Shown piece after piece: positions 8,075-17,270 of a stretch of 64,000 bases of DNA; the stretch's first letter is position 1, and each line of letters begins with the position of its first letter. The DNA comes from CAWIOX01 sp963837775. GTDB taxonomy: Bacteria > Pseudomonadota > Gammaproteobacteria > Burkholderiales > Burkholderiaceae_D. The position numbers were made by a program, and so were the translations under genes. Where the stretch lies: NCBI GenBank assembly GCA_963837775.1, contig CAWIOX010000004.1, forward strand, positions 62,001-126,000. Reading direction: 5' to 3'. The notes beneath the pieces were generated by a model. That model did not search any database and had not been told where the DNA came from. It was given only the letters and a program-made list of their open reading frames with translations.

Positions 8075-9896
8075 TCAAACAGTGAGTGCAAACGATCTCA
8101 CCTCATCTTCATTCAAGGTTTCCTTTTCCAGCAGTTTTTTAGCGCCGGCTTCCAGTCCCGCCTGATTTTTCCTGAGAATGGCACTGGATTTCTCAAATGC
8201 GGCCTCTATCAGTTCGCGTACAGCACAGTCAATTTCACGCGCTGTCGCCTCCGAATAGCGCCTGATCTCGGGCTGGAATTCAGTCATGGGCGCTAAAAAG
8301 GAAGCGCGATTGGACTCATACGACAGCTGCCCCAATTTTTGACTCATCCCATATTGGGTCACCATGCTGCGCGCGATTTCCGTCACTTTCACCAGATCAT
8401 CGGCCGCCCCGGTGGTCACACGGCCAAACACGAGCTGTTCGGCCGCACGCCCGCCCAGCAGCACGGCCATCTTGTTTTCCAGCTCTTCCTGCGTCATCAG
8501 GAAACGATCCTCGGTCGGTCGCTGTATCGTATAGCCAAGCGCACCGATGCCGCGCGGGATGATGGACACCTTGTGTACCGAATCGCTGCCAGGCAAACTG
8601 ATCGCCACCAGCGCGTGACCCATCTCGTGATATGCAACGACCTGCCGCTCCATCGGATTGATCAGGCGGTTTTTCTTTTCCAGGCCGGCGACGATGCGCT
8701 CGATGGCCATGGTGAAATCGTCCAGCGTAACGGCGCTGCGTCCCTTGCGGGTTGCCAGCAATGCGGCCTCATTCACCAGATTGGCCAGATCGGCCCCGGA
8801 AAAACCCGGCGTCAAGCGCGGCAATCTGCTCCGTATCCGTATCCTGCACCAGTTTCACTTTGCGCAGATGCACTTTCAGGATTTGCACTCGCCCGGCTTT
8901 GTCAGGCCGGTCCACCAGGATCTGACGGTCAAACCGCCCTGCCCGCAACAGCGCGGGATCGAGAATTTCAGGCCGGTTGGTCGCTGCCAGCAGGACCAGT
9001 CCGGCTGCCGAGTCGAAACCGTCGAGTTCCGCCAGCAATTGATTCAGGGTTTGCTCTTTCTCATCATGGCCGCCCAAGCCGTACGCGCCGCGCGCCCGCC
9101 CCAGTGCATCGATCTCATCGATGAAGATGATGGCAGGCGCCTGTTTGCGGGCCTGCTCGAACAGGTCGCGCACCCGTGCCGCGCCGACGCCGACAAACAT
9201 TTCCACGAACTCCGAACCGTTGATCGAAAAGAACGGGACGCTCGCCTCGCCCGCCACGGCCCGCGCCAGCAAGGTCTTGCCGGTGCCGGGCGGGCCGACC
9301 AGCAGGATGCCGCGCGGCACGCGCGCCCCCAATCGGCCGTAGCTGGTCGGGTCGCGCAGAAAACCGATGACTTCCTTGAGTTCTTCCTTGGCCTCGTCGA
9401 CCCCGGCGACATCGTCAAAGGTGATGCGAATATTGGTCTCTGCATAGATCTTCGCATGGCTTTTCCCTACCGAAAAAAGGCCGCCGCCGAATCCCCCTTT
9501 ATCCGCCATGCGTTTGACGACAAACATCCAGATTGCGAAGAACAGGATAGCCGGCACCAGCCAGCCCAACAGATCACGCAGAAACGTGCTTTGAATCACG
9601 CCGCTGAATTTGACCTTGTGTTGCGCGAGTTGCCCGGAAAGCGCCTCATCCACGCGTGTTGTGACAAACTGGGTACGGCCATCTGCCAGCGGCTGCTGAA
9701 AAACACCCTGGATCTGATGGTCGAAGATAGTGACTTCCTTGACGTTTTCAGCTTTCAATTCGCGCAAGAATTCACTATACGGGATCGACTCGCCGAACTG
9801 CCATTGCAAGAACAACAGTCGCAATAAAACCATCCCCATCAAGGCGAAAACCAGATACCTTAGATTCGATAGCCGTGCACGGTCGGAGTCATCCAC
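8075..9896 (-). pseudogene. FtsH-like membrane AAA metalloprotease, frameshifted
   Basis: Two frames make one FtsH paralogue. The first (8769-9896, GTG start with GAGG upstream) has two transmembrane segments (residues ~13-30 and ~109-128), Walker A GPPGTGKT at 201-208, Walker B IIFIDEID and the arginine-finger region. It then runs out of frame at AALDAGFF. The second frame (from ~8824) resumes exactly where FtsH proteins read LTPGFSGADL and carries the zinc motif HEMGH and the third ligand region TTGAADDL. One extra base in the GCGCGGC stretch at ~8816-8823 explains the break. FtsH degrades unneeded or damaged membrane proteins. Downstream of the class II ribonucleotide reductase gene on the same strand, 79 bases away. 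Confidence 0.85.
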
Positions 9897-9975
9897 TTTA
9901 CGCCTCTCTTACAGGCTAATAAGACATATGAATGTCATTTTCATGCAAACCCATGGTCAAGCATTATTCAGGCGC

Positions 9976-11772
9976 TTAACTTATCCGAACTGAGGGTTCC
10001 GCGTGAGACAGGACGCCAGCCTTTCCATTCGAACGAAATATGGTGCATCCTTTCAAGCCAAGTTCGTAGGCCTGTCTATACACCTCACGGCAATCATCGA
10101 AACTGGCATCGTCTGCCAGGTTGATTGTCTTTGAGATGCCCTGGTCAACATTTGTCTGCAATACAGACAACAGTTTCAGTTGCTCAACATAAGGAATATC
10201 GCGCGCCTCAACGAAGCAATCAGGAAAAGGCGTGTGTTCACCATGCAATTTCCGGAACAATGCGGCGGCATAATCCTGCACTGGGATTGTTTTTATCACA
10301 CCATTTGCCTGCCTGATTTTGCGCACTGCCTGCAGCGCGAAGATAGGTTCAATGCCACTGGAAACATTATTCGCCAACAGACTGATGGAACCGGCCGGTG
10401 CAAGCGCAATCAGGTGGCTGTTATGGATGCCGTTCGCTTGAATAGCTTGAACAATGTCGAGTGGCAAGGATGAGATAAACTCACCAGCCAGATATTCAGT
10501 CTCACGATACGCAGGGAATACGCCACGCTGCGCCACCAGAGCTATCGAAGCCCGATAAGCTGCATGGCAAATAGTTTGCATGATGCGCTCTGCCACCTCC
10601 AGCGAGGCTTGCGATCCATAACGCACGCCCAGCATGGTGAAAGCATCAGCCAGGCCGGTAATTCCGACCCCAAGGCGACGCGAAGAATACGCCACTTTTC
10701 TCTGCACTTTCAGAGGGAAGTACGAAACCTCGTACACATCATCCAGCATGCGCGTTGCGATAGTTGCCATGGCTGCAATGGCCTGCAAATCCAGTCGGGC
10801 ATGCCGTCCAAAAGGATCATGCACAAATTGCGTCAGGTTGATAGAACCGAGATTACATGCACCATGCGCAGGCAAAGGAACCTCACCGCAGGGGTTGGTA
10901 GTGCAAATACGCTCTGCATACCAGAGATTGTCCGAGCGCTGCATACGATCAATGAAAATCACGCCGGGATCGCCGCAATCGAACGCAGCTTGCATTAAGC
11001 GATGCCACAACTCTCTTGCTGAAACAGTGCGCATGACAACACAAGGCTCCGCAGTGCTGCGGCCGGACCAGATGCGCTCGCACACGCTCATCTCCGCCTC
11101 TACCGGTCTGCCATCCAGCGGAAAAACCAGCGGCCACGGCGCATCCTCTTCCACCGCGCGCATGAAATCATCGCTGACCAACACCGATAGATTGAAGTGC
11201 CGTAATGCCTGCGCGTCACGCTTGGCATCGATGAAGCGCTCGATATCAGGATGATCGCAACGCAAGGTCGCCATCATGGCGCCTCTGCGCGTTCCTGTTG
11301 ACATCAGGGTTTCACAAGACTTATCCCATACATGCATGAAAGATACCGGTCCGGAAGCGACATTGCCGCTACTGGCTGCCTGCACTCCCTTTGGACGCAA
11401 ACATGAAAAATCGCACCCAACGCCGCCGCCAGCCTGCATCGTCACCATGGATTCACTCAAGGCTGAGAATATGGCATCGATGGAATCACCAATACGTCCC
11501 ATTACAAAACAATTGAACAGCGTGGCGTGCGGATGCGCACCGGCTCCCGCCAAAATACGCCCGCCCGGCAGGAATTTAAAATGAGATAACGCTGTCTTGA
11601 ATTGATGGCACCAGTCATCGCGCTGCTGCGCTTCCGCTGCCGACAAGGCGAACGCAACACGCGCCCACGTTTCCTGAATGTCAGGCTCGACAATATGTCG
11701 GTCTCTGCTCAGGCGATACTTGGCGTCCCAGACATTTTCGGATATATTTTCCGAAAACAAGACTTCTGCCAT
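9976..11772 (-). CDS. nrdJ: Adenosylcobalamin-dependent (class II) ribonucleotide reductase
   Basis: A 598-residue class II reductase, which makes deoxyribonucleotides without oxygen using coenzyme B12. Visible motifs: FLPGGRILAGAG (~67-78), the first redox cysteine in LFNCF (~88), the finger-loop pattern TNPCGEVPL carrying the thiyl-radical cysteine and catalytic Glu, and ACNLGSINL just after it. PTS-like GSISLLANNVSSGIEP and the C-terminal KGCTIFR are also typical. It is shorter than many NrdJ proteins and lacks a TSCPD tail. The ATG at 11772 has GGAGGGAAT directly upstream, a strong site, so the longer open frame to 11880 is rejected. It sits between the MBL hydrolase and FtsH genes on the same strand, probably one transcript. 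Confidence 0.9.
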   Translation of the reverse strand: MAEVLFSENISENVWDAKYRLSRDRHIVEPDIQETWARVAFALSAAEAQQRDDWCHQFKTALSHFKFLPGGRILAGAGAHPHATLFNCFVMGRIGDSIDAIFSALSESMVTMQAGGGVGCDFSCLRPKGVQAASSGNVASGPVSFMHVWDKSCETLMSTGTRRGAMMATLRCDHPDIERFIDAKRDAQALRHFNLSVLVSDDFMRAVEEDAPWPLVFPLDGRPVEAEMSVCERIWSGRSTAEPCVVMRTVSARELWHRLMQAAFDCGDPGVIFIDRMQRSDNLWYAERICTTNPCGEVPLPAHGACNLGSINLTQFVHDPFGRHARLDLQAIAAMATIATRMLDDVYEVSYFPLKVQRKVAYSSRRLGVGITGLADAFTMLGVRYGSQASLEVAERIMQTICHAAYRASIALVAQRGVFPAYRETEYLAGEFISSLPLDIVQAIQANGIHNSHLIALAPAGSISLLANNVSSGIEPIFALQAVRKIRQANGVIKTIPVQDYAAALFRKLHGEHTPFPDCFVEARDIPYVEQLKLLSVLQTNVDQGISKTINLADDASFDDCREVYRQAYELGLKGCTIFRSNGKAGVLSHAEPSVRIS

Positions 11773-11901
11773 ATTCCCTCCAACCACTTTCAGTTGGCTC
11801 CAGCTTAGAAGCTGACGATCAGGCCAGGATTGATGCGACGCAAAGATGCGCAGAAAGAATGAAGCAATACAGATAATCAAGACGATCGACGGCTACCGCC
11901 A

Positions 11902-13302
11902 TCAGCCCTGAATGTGCTTGGGGGCCGAATGCACTCTATTTTTATCTATCTGATAACAATCCAAGTAATCAGGAACAAGGCAGTCCCAGTTGAGTTCACG
12001 CTCAATTTTGATGCGAAGTGCATCAGCAGCCGGTGGCTCCCCATGGGTAATGAAAGTCCGTACCGGGGCATGTTGGAAATGCTTTAGCCATGCAACTATC
12101 TCGACACAATCCGCATGTGCAGAAATTGTTTCCAGATTAAAAACCTTTGCCCTGATCGGCACGTCTTGCCCATGGATCCTCACTGTTTGCGCCCCGCGCA
12201 CGATCGTATCCCCGCGCGTTCCGCCAGCCTGATAACCGCTAAAGACAATTGCATTGCGCGCATCGGATGCCATGTGTTTCAAGTGATGCAGAACACGTCC
12301 GCCAGTCGCCATGCCACTGGCGGAAATAACAATTTTCGGCCATCTGTCACTATTGATCCTTTGCGATTCCTCGATGGTGTGGGTAAATTGCGTCATGGCA
12401 ATCATCCCCTCTACATCGTCCTGGCTGAGGTGCAGCTCGGGGGCAAATTTCCGATAGATTCTTGTCGCGCTGTCCGACATAGGACTGTCGACATATATCG
12501 GAAAATGCGGAATTTGTTTTTCTTTGCGCAACTTGTACAGGAGATAAAGAAGGGTTTGCGCACGTCCAACGGCAAACGACGGGATTAATATTGAACCGCC
12601 ATTATTGATGGTTTCAAGAATGATTTTTTTTAATTGCATTTCAGGCTTCGCCGGATCATGTGTGCGGTCGCCATAGGTTGACTCTAGAATCAGATAATCC
12701 ATCCGACCCGGTATCTCCGGAGGCCGCATGATGGCATCGTGTGGGCGGCCTAGATCGCCAGAAAACAAAAAATCAGTTCCATCAATTTCGCAAGCTATGC
12801 AGCATGAGCCCAATATATGGCCATTCGGCATCCACTGCACATTGAATCCACCAGGCAACTTCATCACCTTGCGTTCTGGCACAACATGAAATCGCTTCAA
12901 TACGCTAGCAACATCATTTGTGTCATACAGGGGCAAGGCAGGATGATGCTTTGATATCTGATGCCGATTAAGATAGGCCGCCTCCTCCTCCAGCAAAAAG
13001 GCCGAATCTCGCAGCAATAACTTGCACAATTCATATGTTGGCTCTGTGCAGTGAATTTTCCCTCTGAAACCATATTTCATCAGCACCGGCAAATACCCTG
13101 AGTGATCAAGGTGAGCATGGGTCAGAAGCACAGTCTCAATCGAAGCCGCATCAAAAGGCGGCTCCGCCCAATTGCGCAAGCGCAAGCTCTTGTAACCCTG
13201 AAACAATCCGCAATCAAGCAGGGTTCGCACACCACCGCTCTCCAACAGATACCGCGAACCCGTCACCGTACCGGCCGCGCCCAAGAAATGTAGCTTGACC
13301 AA
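11902..13302 (-). CDS. MBL-fold hydrolase with beta-CASP domain (RNA-processing type)
   Basis: A 466-residue metallo-beta-lactamase fold protein of the CPSF73/YSH1-like group. The zinc motif HAHLDH is at residues 62-67; further ligands are in GHILGS and SGDLGRP. A beta-CASP insertion (~200-390) includes SAHAD near the end and the conserved SGYQAGGTRG, and the C-terminal metallo-beta-lactamase motif ITHGEPPA. Such proteins are usually endo- or exoribonucleases in bacteria. The start is a TTG at 13302 preceded by AGGAGGACGTC, a strong ribosome site. It is first in a minus-strand set with nrdJ and the FtsH-like gene; that association suggests expression under low oxygen, which is inference. Confidence 0.88.
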   Translation of the reverse strand: MVKLHFLGAAGTVTGSRYLLESGGVRTLLDCGLFQGYKSLRLRNWAEPPFDAASIETVLLTHAHLDHSGYLPVLMKYGFRGKIHCTEPTYELCKLLLRDSAFLLEEEAAYLNRHQISKHHPALPLYDTNDVASVLKRFHVVPERKVMKLPGGFNVQWMPNGHILGSCCIACEIDGTDFLFSGDLGRPHDAIMRPPEIPGRMDYLILESTYGDRTHDPAKPEMQLKKIILETINNGGSILIPSFAVGRAQTLLYLLYKLRKEKQIPHFPIYVDSPMSDSATRIYRKFAPELHLSQDDVEGMIAMTQFTHTIEESQRINSDRWPKIVISASGMATGGRVLHHLKHMASDARNAIVFSGYQAGGTRGDTIVRGAQTVRIHGQDVPIRAKVFNLETISAHADCVEIVAWLKHFQHAPVRTFITHGEPPAADALRIKIERELNWDCLVPDYLDCYQIDKNRVHSAPKHIQG

Positions 13303-13509
13303 GACGTCCTCCTGAAAAGATTTTTCAAAGAGTCATTAGCCCGCAGCCCAGTCTATTTGGAAGCCAGTGCGGCCAAGACCGGCTTACTAAGCGACATAAC
13401 CTGAGTCGTGCTGCATCCGCACCAGAGCTACTGACAGCTTACAAAACTTTATATCCTGGCTGGCAAGGCATTTTTGATAACGCGCAATGAGCATGAAGAG
13501 ATACCCGTA

Positions 13510-14178
13510 TCACGCCCAGGAGCGCAACAAACCGACTGCCAGGCCTTCCAATGCAAAATCATCGCTGCCCGGCTTAATGCGAATGGGTTCAAAGTCAGGA
13601 TTTTCGGGAAGCAACTCAATCAGAGAGCCTGTTTTCCTGTAGCGCTTGACTGTCACGTCGTCGCCCAGACGAGCCACGATGATCTGGCCGTTCTTGACCG
13701 CATTTGCCTTTTTGACTGCCAGCAAATCACCATCGAGAATGCCAGCATCACGCATCGACATGCCGCGTACCTTTAACAAATAATCGGGTTTGGCCTTGAA
13801 CAATGCAGGATCCACGTTGTAAGTCGACTCGATATGTTCCAGCGCCAAAATTGGTGACCCTGCAGCAACGCGACCGATCAATGGAAGACTCAACTGCATT
13901 AATCCAGAATGCTGAAGCGTCATCTGTATGCCCGTTTGCGGCTCATCTCCTGTCTTATCCAGATAAGGCTCGCACAATCGAAGACCGCGTGAAGTGCCCG
14001 GAGATATGATGATCGCGCCCTTGCGAGCCAGCGCCTGGAGATGCTCCTCGGCGGCATTGACTGAACGAAAGCCAAGTTCGGCGGCAATTTCAGCGCGGGT
14101 TGGTGGAAAGCCGGTATTTTCAATGGCATCCTTAATCAAGGTAAGGATCTGTTCTTGACGCGCTGTAAGTTTGAGCAT
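13510..14178 (-). CDS. lexA: LexA repressor, SOS regulator
   Basis: A 222-residue LexA of normal length. The N-terminal winged helix (residues 1-68) includes the recognition stretch TRAEIAAELGFRSVNAAEEHL. The self-cleavage bond is Ala106-Gly107 within RVAAGSP, with the catalytic Ser141 in RGMSMRD and Lys157 in the LLAVKKA stretch. LexA represses SOS genes until RecA-stimulated self-cleavage. The ATG at 14178 starts with MLKLTARQEQIL, the usual LexA N-terminus, so the longer open frame to 14262 is rejected. Two tandem SOS boxes lie 29-61 bases upstream (14207-14222 and 14224-14239), which indicates autoregulation. Confidence 0.95.
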   Translation of the reverse strand: MLKLTARQEQILTLIKDAIENTGFPPTRAEIAAELGFRSVNAAEEHLQALARKGAIIISPGTSRGLRLCEPYLDKTGDEPQTGIQMTLQHSGLMQLSLPLIGRVAAGSPILALEHIESTYNVDPALFKAKPDYLLKVRGMSMRDAGILDGDLLAVKKANAVKNGQIIVARLGDDVTVKRYRKTGSLIELLPENPDFEPIRIKPGSDDFALEGLAVGLLRSWA

Positions 14179-14206
14179 GTATTTGGCTTTCTCACCACTA
14201 AAAATA

Positions 14207-14239
14207 CTGTTTATATTATCAGACTGTATTTTTGTACAG
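14207..14239. promoter_or_regulatory. Tandem SOS (LexA) boxes upstream of lexA
   Basis: CTGTATTTTTGTACAG at 14224-14239 matches the consensus CTGT-N8-ACAG perfectly. CTGTTTATATTATCAG at 14207-14222 differs by one base in the distal arm. They are separated by one base and lie just upstream of the lexA start, as in other autoregulated lexA genes. Confidence 0.85.
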
Positions 14240-14320
14240 CAAGTCTCCAAATGCAAGCACAATCAATAGTCATTCGCCATCAAATCCATCTCGGCAGAAT
14301 ACAATTGGAGCACGAAAATA

Positions 14321-14349
14321 TTGAGCTTTACATCATTTAGCGTTATAGT
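14321..14349 (+). promoter_or_regulatory. Sigma70 promoter of the rpsF operon
   Basis: TTGAGC (14321-14326), a 17-base spacer and TATAGT (14344-14349) form a near-consensus promoter about 75 bases before the rpsF start. Transcription would begin near 14356, just ahead of the leader hairpin. Confidence 0.6.
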
Positions 14350-14365
14350 CATGGGCTTTTCTCTT

Positions 14366-14393
14366 CCCACACTCGTCTTGACGCCGAGGTGGG
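14366..14393 (+). promoter_or_regulatory. Leader hairpin before rpsF (possible S6:S18 autoregulatory element)
   Basis: CCCAC, a bulged A and CTCG pair with CGAG and GTGGG around a nine-base loop, with a CCG in the 3' side. Ribosomal protein leader RNAs that bind the S6:S18 complex are known in many bacteria and have a bulged hairpin with a conserved CCG. The match is by eye only. Confidence 0.45.
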
Positions 14394-14424
14394 CGATTTT
14401 TCAATCAGTCCAGAAGGAGTCTAC

Positions 14425-14805
14425 ATGCGTCATTATGAAATCGTATTTATCGTACATCCAGATCAAAGCGAGCAAGTGCCTGCGATGATCGAGCGCTACA
14501 AAGCCAGCGTAACTACACGCGGCGGCCAAGTTCACCGCGTTGAAGATTGGGGCCGTCGTCAAATGGCTTACATGATTCAAAAGCTCGCAAAAGCACATTA
14601 TGTTTGCATGAACATTGAGTGCGATAACGAAACTCTGGTCGAAATCGAAACAGCATTCAAATTCAACGATGCCATTCTGCGTCACCTGACCGTCAAGATG
14701 AAGAAGGCTGAAACAGCGCCATCTCCAATGATGAAGTCTGTGCAGAAGGAAGATGCTGCCAAGAGTCACCGCACTGAGGCTCCTGCAGCCGCAGCAGCTG
14801 CGTAA
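14425..14805 (+). CDS. rpsF: Small ribosomal subunit protein bS6
   Basis: A 126-residue bS6, which binds the central domain of 16S rRNA together with bS18. It starts MRHYEIVFIVHPDQSEQVPAM and contains the family motifs VHRVEDWGRRQMAY (~residues 38-51) and LRHLTVKM; the tail is alanine-rich as often seen in this family. GAAGGAGT lies six bases upstream of the ATG at 14425, so the longer frame from 14389 is not used. It is first in the rpsF-priB-rpsR-rplI operon. Confidence 0.97.
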   Translation: MRHYEIVFIVHPDQSEQVPAMIERYKASVTTRGGQVHRVEDWGRRQMAYMIQKLAKAHYVCMNIECDNETLVEIETAFKFNDAILRHLTVKMKKAETAPSPMMKSVQKEDAAKSHRTEAPAAAAAA

Positions 14806-14835
14806 TTGCTTTTGTCAGGGTCCGAACAGAACGTA

Positions 14836-15138
14836 GTGAACCAACTTCAATTCGTTGCCAGCATTGCCGAACGCGATATTTTGCGCTACACCCCGGCAGG
14901 CATTCCGATTGTGTCAGCAAGATTGCTGCACAGTTCGCAACAAATTGAAGCAGGCATTGATAGATTGGTCGAATTTGATATCGCAGCCTTGGCTGTAGGT
15001 GAAATTTCAGGACAATTTAATCAAGCCAATCTGGCTAGCACGTTCCAATTCAAGGGATTTCTGGCACGCAAGAATCGCAATAGCAAAAGCCTCGTATTTC
15101 ACATTGTTGATTTCGAGACATATTTACTAGCTCATTAA
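14836..15138 (+). CDS. priB: Primosomal replication protein N (PriB)
   Basis: A 100-residue single-stranded DNA-binding OB-fold protein. PriB helps PriA reload the replicative helicase at stalled forks. The start is taken as GTG at 14836, giving NQLQFVASIAERDILRYTPAGIPI, the usual PriB N-terminus; the upstream codons to 14806 are a short non-conserved stretch. Other family positions are HSSQQIEAG and FEGFLA-like QFKGFLARKNRNSKSLVFHI. Its place between rpsF and rpsR is the standard proteobacterial arrangement and strongly supports the call. Confidence 0.9.
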   Translation: MNQLQFVASIAERDILRYTPAGIPIVSARLLHSSQQIEAGIDRLVEFDIAALAVGEISGQFNQANLASTFQFKGFLARKNRNSKSLVFHIVDFETYLLAH

Positions 15139-15159
15139 TAAATGATACAGGAGCCTAAA

Positions 15160-15444
15160 ATGGCATTCGGTAAAAAATTCGACAAAAGCAAGCTCAAGCA
15201 AAAGCGTCAACAACAAAATCCATTGTTCAAACGCAAAAAATTCTGCCGCTTCACAGCTGCACATGTTGAACAAGTTGACTACAAAGATGTAGATACACTC
15301 AAAGATTTCGTTCAGGAAAATGGCAAAATCATGCCAGCACGCCTGACCGGTACTAAAGCGCTCTACCAGCGTCAAGTTGACACTGCGATCAAACGCGCAC
15401 GCTACCTTGCGTTGCTGCCGTACACTGATCTGCATACTGCGTAA
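15160..15444 (+). CDS. rpsR: Small ribosomal subunit protein bS18
   Basis: A 94-residue, highly basic bS18. It contains the family core RKKFCRFTAAH and the C-terminal motif TGTKALYQRQVDTAIKRARYLALLPYTD. The N-terminal Lys/Gln-rich extension (KSKLKQKRQQQNPLFKR) is typical of Burkholderiales. The ATG at 15160 has AGGAG nine bases upstream. It is third in the operon with rpsF, priB and rplI, and bS18 assembles with bS6 on the 30S platform. Confidence 0.97.
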   Translation: MAFGKKFDKSKLKQKRQQQNPLFKRKKFCRFTAAHVEQVDYKDVDTLKDFVQENGKIMPARLTGTKALYQRQVDTAIKRARYLALLPYTDLHTA

Positions 15445-15471
15445 TTGACGACTGAAAAATAGGAGAAAAAC

Positions 15472-15924
15472 ATGCAAGTCATTCTGTTAGATAAAGTCGT
15501 TAATCTCGGCAATTTGGGCGACGTAATTCGCGTCAAAGACGGTTATGCACGTAACTTTCTGATTCCACAACGCATGGCTCGTCGCGCAACGACTAGCGCC
15601 ATCGCTGAATTTGAAACAAAGCGCGCAGAACTCGAAACAATCGCTGCTGCAAAATTGGCGATTGCTCAAGCTAATGCTGCAAAATTGGCTGGTTTGACCA
15701 TCCAGATCACACAAAAATCAGGTGTTGACGGCCGTCTGTTCGGCTCCATCACTAATGCAGATATCGCTGCAGCCCTGAGCAAGCAAGGTTTCTCCGTCGA
15801 GAAATCACAAGTGCGCTTGCCACAAGGCCCACTCAAAAATGTTGCTGACCACACAGTATCAGTTGCATTGCATACAGATGTTGTGGTTGATGTGATTATT
15901 GCCGTTTTGGGCGAACACGTTTAA
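15472..15924 (+). CDS. rplI: Large ribosomal subunit protein bL9
   Basis: A 150-residue bL9, normal length. The N-terminal domain has the signature MQVILLDKVVNLGNLGDVIRV-KDGYARNFLIP; a long connecting helix (residues ~45-75) is followed by the C-terminal domain with VDGRLFGSIT. TAGGAG lies seven bases before the ATG. It is the last gene of the operon and is followed by a long hairpin (15954-15999) and a bidirectional terminator (16011-16047). Confidence 0.97.
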   Translation: MQVILLDKVVNLGNLGDVIRVKDGYARNFLIPQRMARRATTSAIAEFETKRAELETIAAAKLAIAQANAAKLAGLTIQITQKSGVDGRLFGSITNADIAAALSKQGFSVEKSQVRLPQGPLKNVADHTVSVALHTDVVVDVIIAVLGEHV

Positions 15925-15953
15925 TTACTCGCTTCACTACGTAAAGAATCATC

Positions 15954-15999
15954 TTCCATCTTGAATCATCTACCTATAAAGTAGCATTTCAAGATGGAA
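15954..15999. other. Long hairpin after rplI
   Basis: TTCCATCTTGAA and TTCAAGATGGAA pair perfectly over 12 bases, with an inner CTAC/GTAG pairing around CTATAAA. It lies between rplI and the terminator proper and could protect the transcript end. Confidence 0.55.
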
Positions 16000-16010
16000 A
16001 GTGACTTAAA

Positions 16011-16047
16011 AAAAGACAGTTAGCGAATTTCGCTAACTGTCTTTTTT
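16011..16047. terminator. Bidirectional terminator between rplI and metC
   Basis: GACAGTTAGCGA pairs with TCGCTAACTGTC; a T-run follows on the plus strand and an A-run precedes it, so it can end both the rpsF operon and the convergent metC transcript. Confidence 0.85.
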
Positions 16048-16097
16048 AATTTTATCGTGCGGCTGGCAAATGCGTCATGGCACCATACATATCATTT

Positions 16098-17270
16098 TTA
16101 ATCCAAAGCAACTGACAGTGCCTGTGCAATATCGGCAATAAGGTCCTCAGGCGATTCCAACCCGATATTAAAGCGTACAAGTTGCCCCTTATGCATCCAC
16201 CGAGAACGCATTGATTGCATGCGATATGGTATGCAAAGGCTGTTTGCCCCGCCCCAACTGAAACCAATCTTGAACAATTTGAGACTATCAACAAAATAGT
16301 CCGTCTGCGCCTCTGTATAACGTGGATCAAATATGACGGAGAACAAACCTCCTGCACCATTAAAATCACGTTGCCATATTTCATGCCCGGGACAATCTGA
16401 AAAGGCCGGATGTAGAACGGCTGCTATTTCATTACGTGATTTAAGCCAGCTAGCGACTTCACGAGCGCCCTTATCATGTGCATCCAACCGCAACTTTATC
16501 GTGGGCAAGCTACGCAGCACAAGATAGGCATCATCCATGCTGACGCCTAAACCGAGGTGCATATGCGCCATTTCAAGCTGTCGATTCAAGGCCGCATCAC
16601 GTGTCATAACTGCCCCCATCAACACATCCGAGCCACCCGACTGATACTTGGTCAGAGCCTGCATTACCACATCAACACCATAATCAAAGGCTCGAAAGGC
16701 GATTCCGGCAGACCAGGTATTATCCAGAGCAACCAGCACGCCTCTTTCATGCGCCGCATTGCAGATTGCCGGGATATCGGGCACTTCCATAGAAACGGAG
16801 CCGGGGGTCTCCGCCCAAATCAATTTGGTATTGGACTGGATCAGACCCGCTATTTGGGCTCCAATCAGAGGGTCATAAAACCGAGTTGTCACACCAAAAT
16901 TATTTGCCAGCCAATTACCAAGTTCACGGTTAGGGTTGTATACATTATCAGGGATCAACACATCATCACCCGATTTCAGCAATGCAAAGTCCACCATTGC
17001 AATAGCCGCCAATCCACTGGGGGCCAGCAAGCAATGGCGAGCCCCCTCAATCTCGGCCAATCTTGACTCGAGAGTAAAGCTAGTCGGAGTGCCATGCAAG
17101 CCGTAAGTGTAAGCAGACTTATCCTGCCAGTTACGTGAACGCATCGCAGCGACGTTATTGAATAACACTGTTGAAGCCCTGTGTACCGCCACAGGAAACG
17201 CCGAAAAGCCATCAGGGGCAATGTAATCACTATGAACCAATGTGGTCTGGAACAGCTTTGACTCACTCAT
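16098..17270 (-). CDS. metC: Cystathionine beta-lyase
   Basis: A 390-residue Cys/Met-metabolism PLP enzyme, which splits cystathionine to homocysteine, pyruvate and ammonia in methionine synthesis. Seen motifs: YTYGLHGTPT (~residues 55-64), LLAPSGLAAIA (~82-92), the aspartate in ALDNTWSAG, and the PLP lysine in ALTKYQSGGSDV (~205-216). FSWGGANSL near the C-terminus fits the MetC rather than MetB group. The ATG at 17270 has AAGGTG upstream. The first eight bases overlap the end of the exported-protein gene upstream, suggesting coupling. Cystathionine gamma-synthase is the main alternative reading. Confidence 0.88.
   Translation of the reverse strand: MSESKLFQTTLVHSDYIAPDGFSAFPVAVHRASTVLFNNVAAMRSRNWQDKSAYTYGLHGTPTSFTLESRLAEIEGARHCLLAPSGLAAIAMVDFALLKSGDDVLIPDNVYNPNRELGNWLANNFGVTTRFYDPLIGAQIAGLIQSNTKLIWAETPGSVSMEVPDIPAICNAAHERGVLVALDNTWSAGIAFRAFDYGVDVVMQALTKYQSGGSDVLMGAVMTRDAALNRQLEMAHMHLGLGVSMDDAYLVLRSLPTIKLRLDAHDKGAREVASWLKSRNEIAAVLHPAFSDCPGHEIWQRDFNGAGGLFSVIFDPRYTEAQTDYFVDSLKLFKIGFSWGGANSLCIPYRMQSMRSRWMHKGQLVRFNIGLESPEDLIADIAQALSVALD

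Noticed and set aside
12115..12588. Long plus-strand frame opposite the MBL hydrolase gene
   Set aside because: It is a shadow of the minus-strand gene; composition, start site and lack of any family motif argue against it. The same holds for the long frames opposite recJ, rnr, ispG and rlmN.
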